A stretch of DNA of 64,000 bases from Prunella strophiata (taxonomy: Eukaryota > Chordata > Aves > Passeriformes > Prunellidae): assembly GCA_036583965.1 (NCBI GenBank), contig JAZBQD010000001.1, forward strand, positions 28,058,597 to 28,122,596, in the 5' to 3' direction. Under the pieces are notes generated by a model, which saw only the letters and a program-made list of their open reading frames with translations, was not told where the DNA came from and did not search any database. Both the position numbers and the translations under genes were made by a program. Shown piece after piece: positions 12,545-26,110 of this stretch; positions within the stretch are counted from its first letter, which is position 1, and every line of letters starts with the position of its first letter.

Positions 12545-15500
12545 CAATATCCCATTCTACCAGTTTCAATTTTTTAAGTTCACTGTAGGATACAAATTCC
12601 ACATTGGAACATCAGTTTCTTAATATGAGAATTCTTATACCAGTGGATAATACATTTGTAGTTTTCTATGAGATGTACTGCACACTGAAAGACACTGAGA
12701 TTCTGTGGATCCATATGCCTGTCTCTCTGGTTGGTGGTAAAGCACATTTGTAAGCAGGAATCTGAGGATTTAGCCTGCCTTCAGCTGTTGTAAGGAAATT
12801 GCCTCTAAAACTGATCCTTTTACTGCTGGACTCACTTTGTATCTTTAATGATGCACTAAAAATTGGAAGCTTTTGTTCACAGCTGCCTCTGCTCCTGAGT
12901 CTGGAGCTCTTCTACCATCTCAGATCCCTTGCAGGGGGCTGTGGTAATTCATTTGATCATGCCAACTTCCTCACTGTGTTACCATGTGTCCATGGTAGAG
13001 CAGCCACTTTGCAGGCCTGGGGTTCCTCTCTCAGCTTTCCCAGTTATCACTTGAGCCACGTGGCAAACTGGCAGAAAGGTGAGACATTAGCCTCAGGAGA
13101 ATCTCTCAGTGTCAGGTGCTCTTTGGCATTGGTCACCTTGCTAACAAAATTGTGTGCAGCTGCCCTCAGGGAACTGTGAGGCTCCCTAGAAACAGGTGGA
13201 GAAATTTGAAGTGGGATGGCAAGGCTGCCCACTGCTCCTTTTATCCCTTGCTATTATTCCTAAGCATGATTTCCATAATCCTCTCCAGATAGCAGCATTC
13301 AGTGCTCCATCCAAAGAGCCAGGAACCAGCTTCTATTTGTCATAGCTAGAGGCTCTGATCAGCAGGGGCACCTAATACATCCAAATGGGATCTCTGCAGT
13401 AAATTACAGATCACCACAGCAGACACAGCCATCCTGCCAGATTTGTGAACAGAACTCCTGATCAAGTCAGCTGACTTTCACCCACCATGTGCTGTACTCT
13501 CACTCAAAGCACCAAGCTGAGAAGTCTCACAATCTCTCATTTTCTATTTTATTTTCCCATGACACCTGGGAGGACAGCCAGAGAAATCTAGCCAAATTAC
13601 TAGAACTGTACAGGAATAGCACTGAGGAGCACTGCAGTTTTCCAAAACATGTCTAAGGACAACATGTTACAGTTTTCTGAGCATGAAGTACTTAGGAAGC
13701 TTTGTCTTCTCTCCTCCTCTTGGACAATCCCCCCACTTCCTTTTAAATAAGATCACCCCTTTAAATAAGCTGTGACTTCTAGCCTTAGTCATGTAATGAC
13801 ACAAATCTCTTGCCAGGTTTTCCTATGTACACCACATATTTATTCAACTTTGTACTTTAGAGACCAAGGAAGAATACAATTAAAAAGGAAAAAAAATGTA
13901 CCAATCTGAAAATGAAGGCTATTATCCTTTTTAAGCATGAGATTTGATTTCTGATATCACAAAGTATGATATCCTCTGGAGACAACAGACAAGGTGGTTG
14001 ATGAGAGCATAGTAAGTTTGGAGAAAAATGTCTTCTAGAATTTTTTAATGAGCTCTGCCTTCTTAAAAATACCTTTATAATGCTCTGGTGCAATTTGCAG
14101 ACAATACTAAATCAGAAAGAGTTGTGAATATCAGTCAGAGCTGAGAAGTAGTTAGTGACAGAGCCAGAAGCACTAGTGGGTAGAAAATGACAGAATGAGT
14201 TTCAATTTAGAAAAATGCACATAAAAACCACCTAGGGACATAGAAATCAACGTGTGGCTGGCTATTCCCTGAGTGGAAGAAATCTAGAAAATACAACAAA
14301 AGAGAAGTGTGGGTGAGAGAAATTCCCATGTTGCAGAAATACCAAAAAACAATGCAGAATTAGTGCAGTTACAGACTGAAATCCATTGTGCCAATGCATT
14401 GCAGAAATGATAATTGCCTGACCTTTGGCCTGGTTTTGGCATGAACACACTACAAAGAATTAATTCAGTGCAGGAAATAATGTTAGCTGTAAGACTGACA
14501 AATTGCAGTGTGTTAAGAAAAGACCAGCAGAACAGATTAAAGCATGGAAGAGATGATTTATGACAGAAAATTTATTTAATTAAATATTTATCAACCTGGG
14601 TAGCTGAAAATGGAGACAGGATGGGGAGATATAACAGTCTGAAAGGGTATTAACAATGAAAAGAGAAGATGAATTACACATTCCTATGTCTGCAGTATGC
14701 TGGCATGCAGGACTGGGTTCTAGCATAAGTTTTGAATACTGAGCCCTCAGGCTGTTACTTAGGGAGGCAAAGAATCCCTCATTCCTTGAACTCCCACCAT
14801 TTTTTTCCCATCTAATTGCTCATCTAACATCATCTAACACATTGAGCCCTGTCCTGACTCATTTTACTCTCCCTCAACTGCTTTGCTCCCAAATTCCCAC
14901 AGCCTGACACCATCTCTATGGTCTGGGATGGGGTGGAGGGTTAGACCCTTCCCACTCAAATTTTGCTCTGTTGAAACTGCAGAGCAAACTTCAGACCCAT
15001 CCAGATGGGATAAGTGTCTCCATGACCAAATGCAAGAAGGACACAAACATTTTCCTGTCTCCCAAAGATGACCCAGGGGAGCAGAGGGTCTGATTAGCCC
15101 ACCTGTAGATGAGAGAAGGCAGCTGTGCCCAGAGCCACGGGCACATGATGACTTACATCTTACTCCCCTGTCACAGGATGACTTGCAGCAGATTCCTCAG
15201 TGCTGTGCACACAAACCAGTGGCCAGCAGGCAGTGCAAACATAGCACAACTACATACTTCTACCTGCTTAAACCTTTAACCAACTGATGGAAAAACCAGG
15301 AAAGTTAACCAAGTTAAACCTTCAGCAGACATGTCATTAAATGCACCAAGGCTGTTTGACTTGAATGTTTCTGATATTATACTCCAATATGTCAAATTTT
15401 CAATCATTCTCACACTTAGTACTTTTCTGTAGTAATTCAGATGTACATTCTCAAGGTATGAGATATGACACTAACTTTCCAGGCTTCAGCTGAGAATCCC

Positions 15501-16586
15501 TCTGCATTTACACAGATATCTTGGAGATGTCCTGAAAGAATTAGGTTTATTGAAGTATCTCTCCAGGGCTGATAATATTTGCTCAAGATTTACAAAAATT
15601 TCTGGGAAATTTATATTCAATATCTGAGAAAACTGATAAGTTATGATGCTGTCTTCAGAAGTAGATTTCTTTTTCGTATAAGAATTACAAAAATCCTTGC
15701 ACTACTACAAGAATTCTCATGATGTTCACAATTGCAAGTAACAAGTCCTCTAATGACATATAAAGTACTTTTGATTATCTTGCTCACCATATATGGGATA
15801 AATAATGCCCCAGATTGTCATTTCCATTTTTTTAAGGCTCCCCACATGTCATATTCCTTGGCCATCTGTTCTCTGGACCTGCTGTAAATGGATGTCTGCA
15901 CCATGCCCAACCTGCTGAGACAGACAGCTACCCCTGGCTCCATGGCACTGTACTTGCCTCCCAAGGAGGGAATTTTTCAAGGAATTAATGACTGGGAACT
16001 GCCACAGAAAGCTACACAATTATGAATAATACCAAGATACCAAGTGGAAAATTAATATTTACTATTTGCCATCATACAAGTCATAGGCAAACCAGTGTTA
16101 TTGTGAGGCAGCTTGCTAAAACAAGCTAAAGAATGTACAAAACAAGAACATTGCAAAGCTCCTTATTCAGATAGCACCAAGACCCAAAATACACACTGAT
16201 CCAAAACAGAAGGAGAATAACTAATGGAAAAGACATTCAACAACATCCATAAAAAATTATTCATGTGCAGCATCTGATTTGAGATATCCCAAAAGTACTT
16301 TCCAGAAGCAAGAAAAATATCCCAAAGACAGGTTCTATCTGGAAGGTCATGCTTCTTACCTGCACAGGTTACTGGCAGGATACTGAGCAAGGAGAACTTT
16401 TAATCAAACCCAGGATCCCAGCAATTATATTTTGTTTGTTTTCAAAGTTCTATACCTCAGAATGAAATACATTAACTATCACTCCATCACCTCTCAAAAA
16501 AACCCCTCCTCTATCCTAGGAGTTAAAGTGCTTTACTGTACAATTACAAAAGTACCAAGCACTAAACAGAACTATTGTATTTAGCC

Positions 16587-16601
16587 TTTTTTTTTTTTTT
16601 T
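16587..16601. repeat. Poly(T) tract, 15 bp
   Basis: A run of 15 T lies between AGCC and AAAC. It is a simple mononucleotide repeat. Confidence 0.8.
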
Positions 16602-19600
16602 AAACAATTTTAGTGATAGTATTTGACTGATTTCCTCCCTTTTCAAGCACAACACCAAGGAGCTCATTCTTAGTCACACAGACCCCATTAATTACAAAGT
16701 CCACACCTGAATTCACAGCTGAATCAAATTCAGAATTACATTTCTATTTACAGACCTTCTCTAGCTCTTGCTGTTTCTTATATTTTGAGTGTATTTTAGT
16801 CCTCTCTTGAAGCACCACTTCTCTCTTTTCTTTAGCATCTAAACCCTTTCCACATTTAAGAATTTGTCTTTTGTTTAAGTTGAATACCTTGAAATTACCT
16901 CATTTCCAAGTTCAATCATCTCCTCCCTTATGCTTTCAGACTACTGTTCCTATGCTTTAAAGAAATTTGGCCACCAGACAAATCAGACTACTGAGGCTAA
17001 GGGAAAAGAATATGAATTCAGCAGAAAATATAATTCTATAAATCTAGTTGTCACTTGATAAAAATCATCTGGGGGAAAAAAAGCTGAAAACACCTCACTT
17101 TTTCTAACAATACAAAGATTAATCCAAAGGATAATACCTACTGCAATTTACAAATTAGTATTATGTCAATCTACAGTCAGGAATTATTTTTGAATACCAT
17201 TTTTATTAATTATCTTTTAAAAATTACTGTACCTGTGCTAATTATTAATTACAGTGCATTACTAAATTATATTAAAATGACAACACAATCACTTTTAAAT
17301 GAAGGTCAAATTCAGTTTCTTGCCTACTACTAAAATTATATTTTGCTTCACATACAGAGCTGTAAGAAAAAATTCTAAATTGTGTGTTCCCATTAGCTGC
17401 AGATGCTGATAGATTAGCACTATCAAAACAAGAAATAAAGATGTCAGTGTTGCTAGACAACCACTTCTCTTTTTAACCCTACCAATGACGCAAGCTGTAA
17501 GAGCAGAGAGAAAAATTTGCTGTCATGTTTTAGGAACCTCTGCAGTGATGAGACCATTTTTTATCTTTTTTTTTTTTGTTTTTTAAATATAAAAACAAAT
17601 ATTCATGGTCAGCTTAAGTGACACCTCAGATTTGGCACTTACTGATAAAAATGTTGTACATAAGGTTTCTGTGCTATAACAATTTTATTATGGCATTAAA
17701 TTGATGCAATACCAATTTAAAAGTTTGGGGCTTAAAAGTCAGTTTAAATCTATTTTTATTAAAACATATTTATGGGACTTGAAAACATGTATTCTGTATC
17801 TACCTGTGTTATTTCTGATTATCTAGCTGATAGTAAACTGCTGATTTTGCTAGCAGCTTCTGTTAGTAGATAAGGAAGCATGATGAACTCATAGGTAAAC
17901 AGAAACCCTGATGCTCTCCAAGGTCATCATATCTATTTCTAGCTCCCCTAATAAAAACCCCATTAATGGAGAAACCAAATATTCAAGAGCTGAGGAATGT
18001 TAAAATTCCATTATAATAATTATTTTAACTCACCCCTGCTTGGGTGAAATTGCTGCTGGTACTATTTACTGTGTAATCATTTAAACAGTGGTAAATATAT
18101 TGAGTAAACAGAGGATCAGCTCTGGAGAAAATGTTATATGTGATATATTACCACAAAAGATTTAAGTGCAGGTATTGTGTTCTGTAGTATGGCTTTTTAC
18201 ACATCACTAAAAATTGTCTAGAATTTTCAATTTTTGCTCCAGTCTCTATCAGCAGAGCCATGTCCAAAAAAGGTGTCCTAGACCATTAAACTTGTTTCCC
18301 TACCCCTCGTCCAGATTTATATTGTCATTGATCAATAATTGTAGGTATTGAAAAAAATGCACTAACACTCCTTCTCTCCCACAGGGACACACAGTAAAAA
18401 TAATTATTTAGGTAACTCAAATGCTAATGTAACCCAAACAAACTTTTAGAAGCAGATTAAGAAAAGAGATCAAAATCAAGTGATGCAGCAAATGTCTCAC
18501 CAAGTTTGAAAAATTCTGTTTTTCAGGCATTTAGGATGGGAATAGAAAACGTTTGACACCTTTGAGTAAATGTGAAGGCAGAAGGTATTGCAAAAAATTG
18601 GTTGAAAGCCAAACAACCTTTGCAGCCTCTGCAATACATCTTTAAGTGATAATAGGGAAATACTACTCAAATCCCCCATTATTATATATTCTCTTGCTGG
18701 TTGGAACAATCTAGTTAGAAGGAGGCCCAAAAGCAAAAGGATGATGAGATCAGTTTCAGAGGAGGCTCTGATGTCTCAGATGAGCAGCTGAAGAGCCCAG
18801 CACCCAGCCATGCTCAGCTAAGTCCTGCAGAACCAAGAATTTGGCTTTTTCAGCTGCATTAGGTCTCTGTGCAGCTGAAGGGAGAGTAGCAATACAGAGG
18901 GACTCAGAGCAGCATTAAAAATATAGGAACAAAAAAACTCCTAAAGGGTTCTAAGTTTCCTCCACCCCAACATTTGATGGCAGTGCAGTGCACCTTCCAG
19001 AATAATATGCAAAAGGGAAGATAAAGGACAGTGTTACATGGAGCCTATGAAAAATTTTAGACTCTTGTGCTTGTGTTTTGTCTTGCACTTGTTTTTTCCC
19101 CAGTCTCATTTTTGCATTGAGATTGGATTAATTTGGTGCAGGCAAGATTTTATCATCTTGCTGCTCATCTATCTCATGAAAATACTGAACATTTACCTCT
19201 CCTGCTTCAGTATGTGAAATGACCTCAATAAACACTTTAGAAAAATAGATAAAAGTACATTTTCATCTTGAAACTGGCCAAGCAAAATCAATTCTGCATA
19301 GATCATGTTTATTAGACCCAGGGAAACTGATAGCCTGTGGGTTTAATCTATGAAATTATACACACTCAAACATGCATCTCAGACAGTAAAGCAACTCGAG
19401 CAGGGTTCACAGGGAGATTTGCAAGTGCAGATTTTAAAGCTTTGTGTTAGCATCTTCTTCCATAATATCAATGATAAAAATGTTTTCAAATTATAATCCA
19501 AAAATCTGTCAGTTTCATTGCAGTTTCTAGCCCGTATTCCAAAGCTGTGGAAACTTTTTCACAAGATCAGCTAGTTGGGTTTCAGCTTTCCTTTTGTGAG

Positions 19601-20129
19601 GAGCTACGTGCTCAGTACTAATGAGTATATAAAGACTCAAAAATTTCATCCAGCTGAGACAGGCATACTAAAAAGAGAGGTAAGCAGAATTTTGTAATAA
19701 AATATTTCATCTATTCAACTTCCATGGTTATTTTTCCTTGTGGAAATAGAAATGAAGTTTTTATTTCTCAGTGTGTAATTCAGAGATGTTTGTTCTACAC
19801 CTATATTCTGGTTCTGTGAGGTCACCTGAAGCATTGCCAACATCTTTAATAAAAGCAGGTTGTCACCTTTCATGTTTAAACTGATGTAGTAGTGATAGCT
19901 AATAAGGGTCATTTATTCCACTGCATAACTGGAAAAAAATTAACATTATAGCCCATAGAAGTCTTGATCTCCTAAGCATCAGATACTATTTTCTCACATA
20001 TAAATTGCCCTTTCAGTTTGAAGAAAGGATTTAGATGTTGATTATTTACCTCAATATTTTTCATAAATCACAAAGCAAAAATCATTACAAAAAACAAATT
20101 CCCAAATAACAGGTAGATTTAATGCAGTT

Positions 20130-20145
20130 CATATATATATATATT
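20130..20145. repeat. AT dinucleotide microsatellite
   Basis: An uninterrupted alternating A/T run of about eight units. It is probably length-variable between individuals. Confidence 0.8.
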
Positions 20146-21100
20146 TAACATCATATGTGAAAAAAGCATATTTCCTTCAAGACTCTTTGACAGTTTTTAA
20201 AACCAATATTCAGATGTTTTATGCTGTTTTGCTGATGAAATGGAAGACATACACTGTTGTGAAACAAACAAAAAAAATGGTAGCTGACCCTTAGATCTTT
20301 CAGAAAAAGATCTTTCTTTCATAAAACAGACTTTCAAACAAAATGAAATTGATAAATCAGCAAGCCAAAACTATTGCTGTTTGTTGATATTATTATAAAT
20401 GAATTGAGCATTCAGGTGTTTGAAAAGAAGCAGACACCAAAAAAGAAATAATGTGAGGGGGATTCTTGAAACCTGTGATTCAAACAGGGAAAGAACATTG
20501 AAGCAGAAAAAAAAAATGACAAAAACCTCCCAGCCAAACTTGCTAATCAGTTAATTGAGAAATACTCACAGAGGAAACAAATTATTCCTTCTAATCAAAC
20601 ATCATTTGCAGAAGAAATGAAATCACATTTAACTGAAAAATGGCACAAAACCAGGTGAACAAAAAGATAAATTTGAGATAATTGAAAAGATAACTGCAAA
20701 GTCAGGGAACAGAACACAGATTTGAGGTCTAATCAGTTTATTGGACGTTTTGAAGCATGGAAGAGTTGGTTCAACAAATTAACATGCTAAGGTGAGGGAC
20801 ATGGAGACTGAGATTGGTAAATTTTATATCAGTGTATTCTAAAGTTTCACATATTTTAAATTCATACAGGGCCTATTTGGAAAAATAGCAATATTTCTTG
20901 CACAGGAAAATATGAACATATTCCCTCCTTTTCTTTAGAAAGATGATGTCTTTGAAGTCTCAAATGCTGATATTGTAAAATAAATATTAATGACATTTTT
21001 TGTTTACAAAACAAATTTCTTTTAAGTAAACAGATTAAAACTTTTGTTGCATGCTGGAGAAATATTAACTATTTGGGGAATAAAAAAATAATAATGATTA

Positions 21101-21160
21101 AAGAAACCAAACCAAACAAACAAACAAAACCACAAAAGAAAAAGAAAAAACCCAACCAAC
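21101..21160. repeat. AAAC-type simple repeat with A-rich continuation
   Basis: CAAA/CCAAA units repeat imperfectly from about 21107 to 21130, followed by A-rich sequence with scattered G and C. It is a degenerate microsatellite. Confidence 0.7.
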
Positions 21161-21426
21161 ACCTCAAACCCAGTTTGTCTGGGCTTTTTGAGAAAGCCCT
21201 GAATCAAAGAACCTCTCCTGATTTATAATTTCTAACTTCAAAGCTTCTCCTAATATACACTTTCTGACCAGAAATTGTGAAATAATTTTTAATGCAGATG
21301 GACTGAATCTGGAATTCAATGAAACAAAGTATCAGTCAAAGAAAAGCAATGAAAGGGAAAAGCAATAAATTTTCCAAAAGCCTACACTGAATGAGGTTAC
21401 CCATGCAAGATGTTTAATTAACTTCT

Positions 21427-21452
21427 TTTATTAAGTAAATTTACTTAATAAA
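21427..21452. repeat. Perfect 26-bp AT-rich palindrome
   Basis: Two 13-bp arms (21427-21439 and 21440-21452) meet with no loop and are exactly reverse complementary. With one indel the symmetry continues a few bases further on each side. Chance AT-rich palindromes exist, but 26 perfect bases is long. It lies about 470 bp left of a CR1 copy and is not part of the recognisable CR1 text. Confidence 0.8.
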
Positions 21453-21921
21453 GTGAACTGTTCTCAGCTACTGCATGTCCTGTTCCCATGGGATGCTGAT
21501 TCCTGAGCACAGGGAGAGCACAAACAGGACAGCCTGTCTGTCTGTCCCTGGAGAGCAGCACAGCCAAAATTCATCAGGACTGCTACAGCCCAGTCTGACA
21601 AACTGGGACGTGTTCAGCAGCTCTAAGCACAGATATTTTTGGTGGCAAAATTGAAAGCAGTGCTAATAAAGGCTTCTTAGCAGCCATGTGATTTGTCTAT
21701 GGCTAATAAAAGATGGTTTGGTTCAAGTGTTTCCCTGGGTGTAGCTCTTCCTATACATCTGTTCTCCTGAGCATCTGCTCTGCCTTCCCTGCAAATAAAA
21801 GGACCTGCTGACAGCTGATCTTATCTTGGATAGCAATATCTTTTTAGCCATAAACCAGTCAAATCAATAACTATTATTTCTGAGGTATGTGCAAAATCAA
21901 AAATATTACAAATCTATCATT

Positions 21922-22363
21922 TGGACCTGTTGCAGCAAGTCTAGAGGAGGCCACAGAGATGATCAGAGGCTGGAGCACCTCCCCTGTGAAGCCCAGGCTG
22001 AGAGAGCTGGGGTTGGTCAGCATGGAGAAAAAGAGGCTCCAAGGACACCTTATTGCAGCCTTCCAGTACTAAGAGCAGCTTACAATAAAAGAGGGAGCAA
22101 CTTTTTACATGTGCAGATAGGTGATTGGACAAGGGGAAATGGTTTAAAACTAAAGCATGAGGGATTTAGATTAGAAGTAAGGAAGAAATTCTTTGTTCAT
22201 GTGGTGATGAGGCCCCAGCTCTGGAAGGGTTCAAGGACCAGGTTGGATGAGACTCTGAGAGAAACCTGACCTAGTAGAAAGGTGTCCCTGCCCATGGCTG
22301 GGGGGCTGGAAGTAAATGATAACTTTTAGGTCCTTTCCAACCCAAAACATTCTATGATTCTAT
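21922..22363 (+). mobile_element. CR1 LINE 3' fragment, sense orientation
   Basis: The text follows the avian CR1 3' region in order: the rule-like GGAGGCCACAGAGATGATC block near 21945-21965, GGCTGGAGCACCTC, the GAGAGAGCTGGGGTTGGTCAG block, the AAGGAAGAAATTCTTT block near 22175-22195, and finally the GGTCCTTTCCAACCC block. It ends in the short ATTCTATGATTCTA terminal repeat at about 22350-22363. CR1 copies are usually 5'-truncated, and this one holds only the last part of ORF2 and the 3' UTR. Internal decay is visible and no functional frame remains. The 126-codon open frame inside it is a relic or chance. Confidence 0.92.
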
Positions 22364-23031
22364 TGCTCTCTGGTCTGGAAAGAGCTCCAGGCTGGCCAGA
22401 CAGAAGGACTCCTCAAGTAGTTCCCAAAGCTGGATGGAAGTCCAGAGTTACTCAGTTTTAGTTATTGCTTGCCCCTGACCAGAATAATCAGAGGAAATGG
22501 GAAATATTTGCCTCCACTGCAAGCCTTGGATAAGGCTTAGCTCCACTTAACATGAATATTATTATTATTTTTCCACTACTTGAACTATTTTGGAAAGAGA
22601 ATACAATGTTGATGCAGAAATAGCAGACAGATGTTTGGGTTAAACTTCTAAAACACTGAGGCTTATGTAAGTTATCAGCATTTAATTTTACAGTTTATTA
22701 TTCTGATCTGTATTTGCATGATCACCTCAGTATATGAAGGATAAGGACAAGACAGAATTCAAACTGCTGGATGCCTGAGAAAAGTTAATAACTGCTTTGT
22801 TCAGTTTTAAATGTTGTATCAATACCAATGAAAAGATGCATTTTAAAAAATTTATCAACAACATCCTAAGCATGGAAGTTCAGATTTCAAGTTCTGCTGA
22901 TATCAAAATTAGAACATGATCTGACAAAACTCTTCAGGTTTCTCCTTTTAGGGAAATTACCCAGATTATTTATTTTTAAACTTCAAAATCTTACCATACT
23001 TAGTAAAACACTGATTGCAACTTCTGCATTG

Positions 23032-23055
23032 AAAAAAAAAAAAAAAAAAAAAAAA
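23032..23055. repeat. Poly(A) tract, 24 bp
   Basis: An uninterrupted run of 24 A. It could be the tail of a retroposed copy, but the sequence to its left resembles no element or transcript I recognise. Confidence 0.85.
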
Positions 23056-24474
23056 TAGATGCAAACTTACTCAGCAGTCAGGAAAAAATATTTATTTCTA
23101 GCACTCAAATATGCATGACAGGAATACAGTTGCACTTAAATATCTCTCACCATTCAGTTAGGTAACTGAAAGAAACAGCCATGGTTTGTCTAACAGATGT
23201 ACAAGTCTGGTCTTCGTGAGGTTGGAAAGACTCACACTACCATGTCTTCTGGGTCAAATTTGTGAAAATTAACAATGGCATCCAAATGTCATAATTGGGC
23301 AAGGCTGAGAAGCAGCACACTCAGAACTGTCACCATTAATCCAGCTGTCACCCTCTTTACACCTCTCTCCACTTCTGCCATTATATGGAATTCTATTCCA
23401 TGGCACTACAAACCATTTCTGACCAGTGCATCTAACAGTCAAGCATGAAACCTTTCCACAAGATTTCCCAATTCACAGTAAAAATAGATGCATTGCACTT
23501 GGTTTAGAGTTAATTATCAATTTTTGCTGTTACTCGTATTTTTAATAGGGTCACTGACCATTATAGTACACTTTAGAGGGAAAAAAATATTAGAAAGACA
23601 GAATAAAGCTTTCCTCCAAATTCCCCATTATAAGACTCTTTTTTGACTTTACCAAACTCTAATCAGCTTGACCATGATTTTCTAGGCTGAGCACTTTTCT
23701 GAAAAGATTTGTGTGTGTTCATGAATGTTCATGTGCAAGGGGGAAAAAAGGGAATACACAGTTTTCCTTTTAAAAATTCATATTACAATTTTGACACAAA
23801 CCTAGCCTAGCAGTTCCATCATGTGCATTACAGAGTAGTGTTTTCACTTTGATTAATAACTCCATAAAAATTGACCTTCTAGGAGCCTTACAGCTTTTCA
23901 GTTAACACAGCTAGGTTTAGGTTTGCAAGTGAACTTCCCTGAAGAAGTTTTTTTCCTGTTTTTTAGTTTCAGATAGGATTTACTACCATATGAATAAAAC
24001 TTAGAAGAAAGTTAACTATTCTAATTAGATAATTCATTAATCCATTCTTGAAAGATATTTTAGGAGCATGTGCAAGGAAGTTTTCTCCTTACATACAAGT
24101 TTATTCAAGTTTAGAAACAAACTGGTAATTTTAAATGAGTAAAATATGAAATTATTTTACCATAAATATCAATACAGAAAAATAAATTATGTAAAATATT
24201 ACAAATACACTTATTTATAAAAATAATAAGAATGTGGCAGCATTTCTGCTCCTAAAACCACACTGTGGATAAACCTGAGTCAATTTATATAATAGGCCCT
24301 TAGGGAATGATTATATAGAGGTGCTTCTGGAGGAAAATTGAGACAGCTTTACATATCATCAGGACAGAATATAAGCACCTATCTCTGTATTATAACTAGA
24401 GCCACAAAAAGAACCAAGATTTGTGTTCTAGAAGAATAATTTTCCAGGTGGAAATGAAATGAAAGAGAGCAGAA

Positions 24475-24490
24475 GGGAGGGGGGGATGGG
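24475..24490 (+). other. Potential G-quadruplex motif
   Basis: The tract reads GGG-A-GGGGGGG-AT-GGG. The run of seven can be divided as G3-G-G3, so it meets the four-tract rule. There is no neighbouring promoter evidence. Confidence 0.4.
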
Positions 24491-25879
24491 TAAAAATTAA
24501 CAATGATAACCCAGATATTTATTTATTTTGAGACTGACAAATGCCTTTGCTTTTTGTTAGACTGGCTTTGGGAAAAGCAATGTTAGGCTGGAAAATATTA
24601 TTAGGTGCAGTAGTAGCAAGCTGGTTTGGAAAAAAAAGGGACAATGACACACTTTGGATATCAAAAAGGTAGAGACAACTACCATGTATTTTTTAAATTG
24701 CTATAGGAATGATAATAATTGTTGAAAGTCAAGCTAGTAGAAGTCTGGGAGTTATACTGAAACAAATATCAGTAGTCTCACATTTGGAAGATGATCAGGA
24801 AAAGTTAAATAAATCCTTTGCCTATTTCCATGCAAGACTGGGGAAAGAGCAGCTGAAGCATCTGTGTGCTGAAATGGAACCATCCCCATGGATGTGGAAG
24901 CAAAACTCAGAAAAGAAGCATGAGGGTAACAGTCCTGGATGACCCCTGGCCCAGATTGCAAAGGAGCTAGTATGTGAAATTATAAATGCACAAACAAGGT
25001 TTGCAAATAACATTAACTAACCTGCTCTGCAGGTCTCTAGCATGATGAGAAGAGAAAAAATCTTACACTGAACAAGGGACATGTTAAGGAAACTGAGATT
25101 ACATAGTCTGGATTCAATAATATGTAATCTTCAGGGGAAAGCAGATAGATTTAGGAGTAAATCTATAATTTAAAGGGTGAATTATTTCAAAATAGTATTT
25201 TATCCTATAACCAAAAAGCCTTCTATCACTGTGACTTCAATTCAGTAGGCTTGAAAAAAATGCACTCCTTTAATGAATGCATTAAACCAATTCTAAGATA
25301 TCCCATACTCCAAGCAGATCTTTCTCAGTCCTGTGCTTCCTGCTCAAAATCAGATTTTAAGCAGGTGAAACTAGAATCATCTGGCTCTTAAAATTTCCCC
25401 AGAAATTGGACTTGCATTGAAAAGGAGCCTGATGCCATGGTGACAGCTCTGCTGTCACTGTGATGCCCAACTGTATCCAACAGGAAGGCAGGAAATCTTT
25501 AAGAGGCTGAGCCACTGGGAGGGATGGAGGAAGGGGCAGAAAGAGAGAGTCAACAGAAAATAAATGAAGGACAGACAAGAAAACCAATGTGAACTTTACT
25601 AGGATTTTAAAACAAAGTCACAGATAAGTTTCTTTATCATTACAAAGGGTGGGTTTACTCAGAAATAACAGCAAGCTCTAAACCACTGCTAGTGTTATAA
25701 AAATAGAATATCTCTTTCCACTGGTTGCCCTATTTCTGGATTTAACTTTTTTTCAAACCAAACCCAATTGTTCTGTTTTGCTGTGACCTGAGAGGCCAGA
25801 CTTCAGTCAAATCAGGCATCCCTGTGTGATTGCTCCAGCTCTCCTCAAGTCTCATGCAATTAAAAGCATCAATACTGAC

Positions 25880-26110
25880 ACACATTAATGACAAAAGTTA
25901 ATGCAAGGGCTAATTGAGACCATCTCCCTCGAAGGCCATTTCACAGCATTCATAGCAGGGAAAGCAGCCATTAATATGTAATTAAATTTCCGGGATGCAT
26001 GGGCTATCAAAACCAGGTCGCTGGAACCCTTCTTCACACCTTTTAACCTCTCATTACCTCTGGAGCCCAAAATAGCCACTGTGCTTGGCAATTCTGTGCT
26101 AATACCTTCC
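25880..26110. promoter_or_regulatory. Candidate conserved non-coding element
   Basis: This is a repeat-free stretch with retained CpGs (around 25929, 25991 and 26019) and clusters of homeodomain-like words, including TTAATATGTAATTA at about 25972-25985, beside GGATGCATGGGC and GGTCGCTGG blocks. It lies about 6 kb upstream of the promoter. The call is by texture and motif content only. Confidence 0.27.

Larger units (their letters stand above)
10830..21400. other. Non-coding AT-rich DNA, no gene recognised
   Basis: No convincing exon or transposable element is seen. The stretch contains T runs at 12530-12544, 16587-16601 and about 17576-17587, an AT dinucleotide run at 20130-20145, an AAAC-type simple repeat at about 21101-21160, and the hairpin at 11409-11444. 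Open frames of 60-126 codons occur in all frames and show no family features. Confidence 0.6.
22370..25870. other. Non-coding AT-rich DNA, no gene recognised
   Basis: Mostly unremarkable AT-rich sequence. It includes ATT repeats at 22556-22569, a 24-bp poly(A) at 23032-23055 and a G-rich tract at 24475-24490. A 77-codon plus-strand frame at 24709-24942 shows no recognisable domain. Confidence 0.6.

Noticed and set aside
21889..22269. 126-codon open frame
   Set aside because: It lies almost entirely inside the sense CR1 copy and is remnant or chance reading of the repeat.
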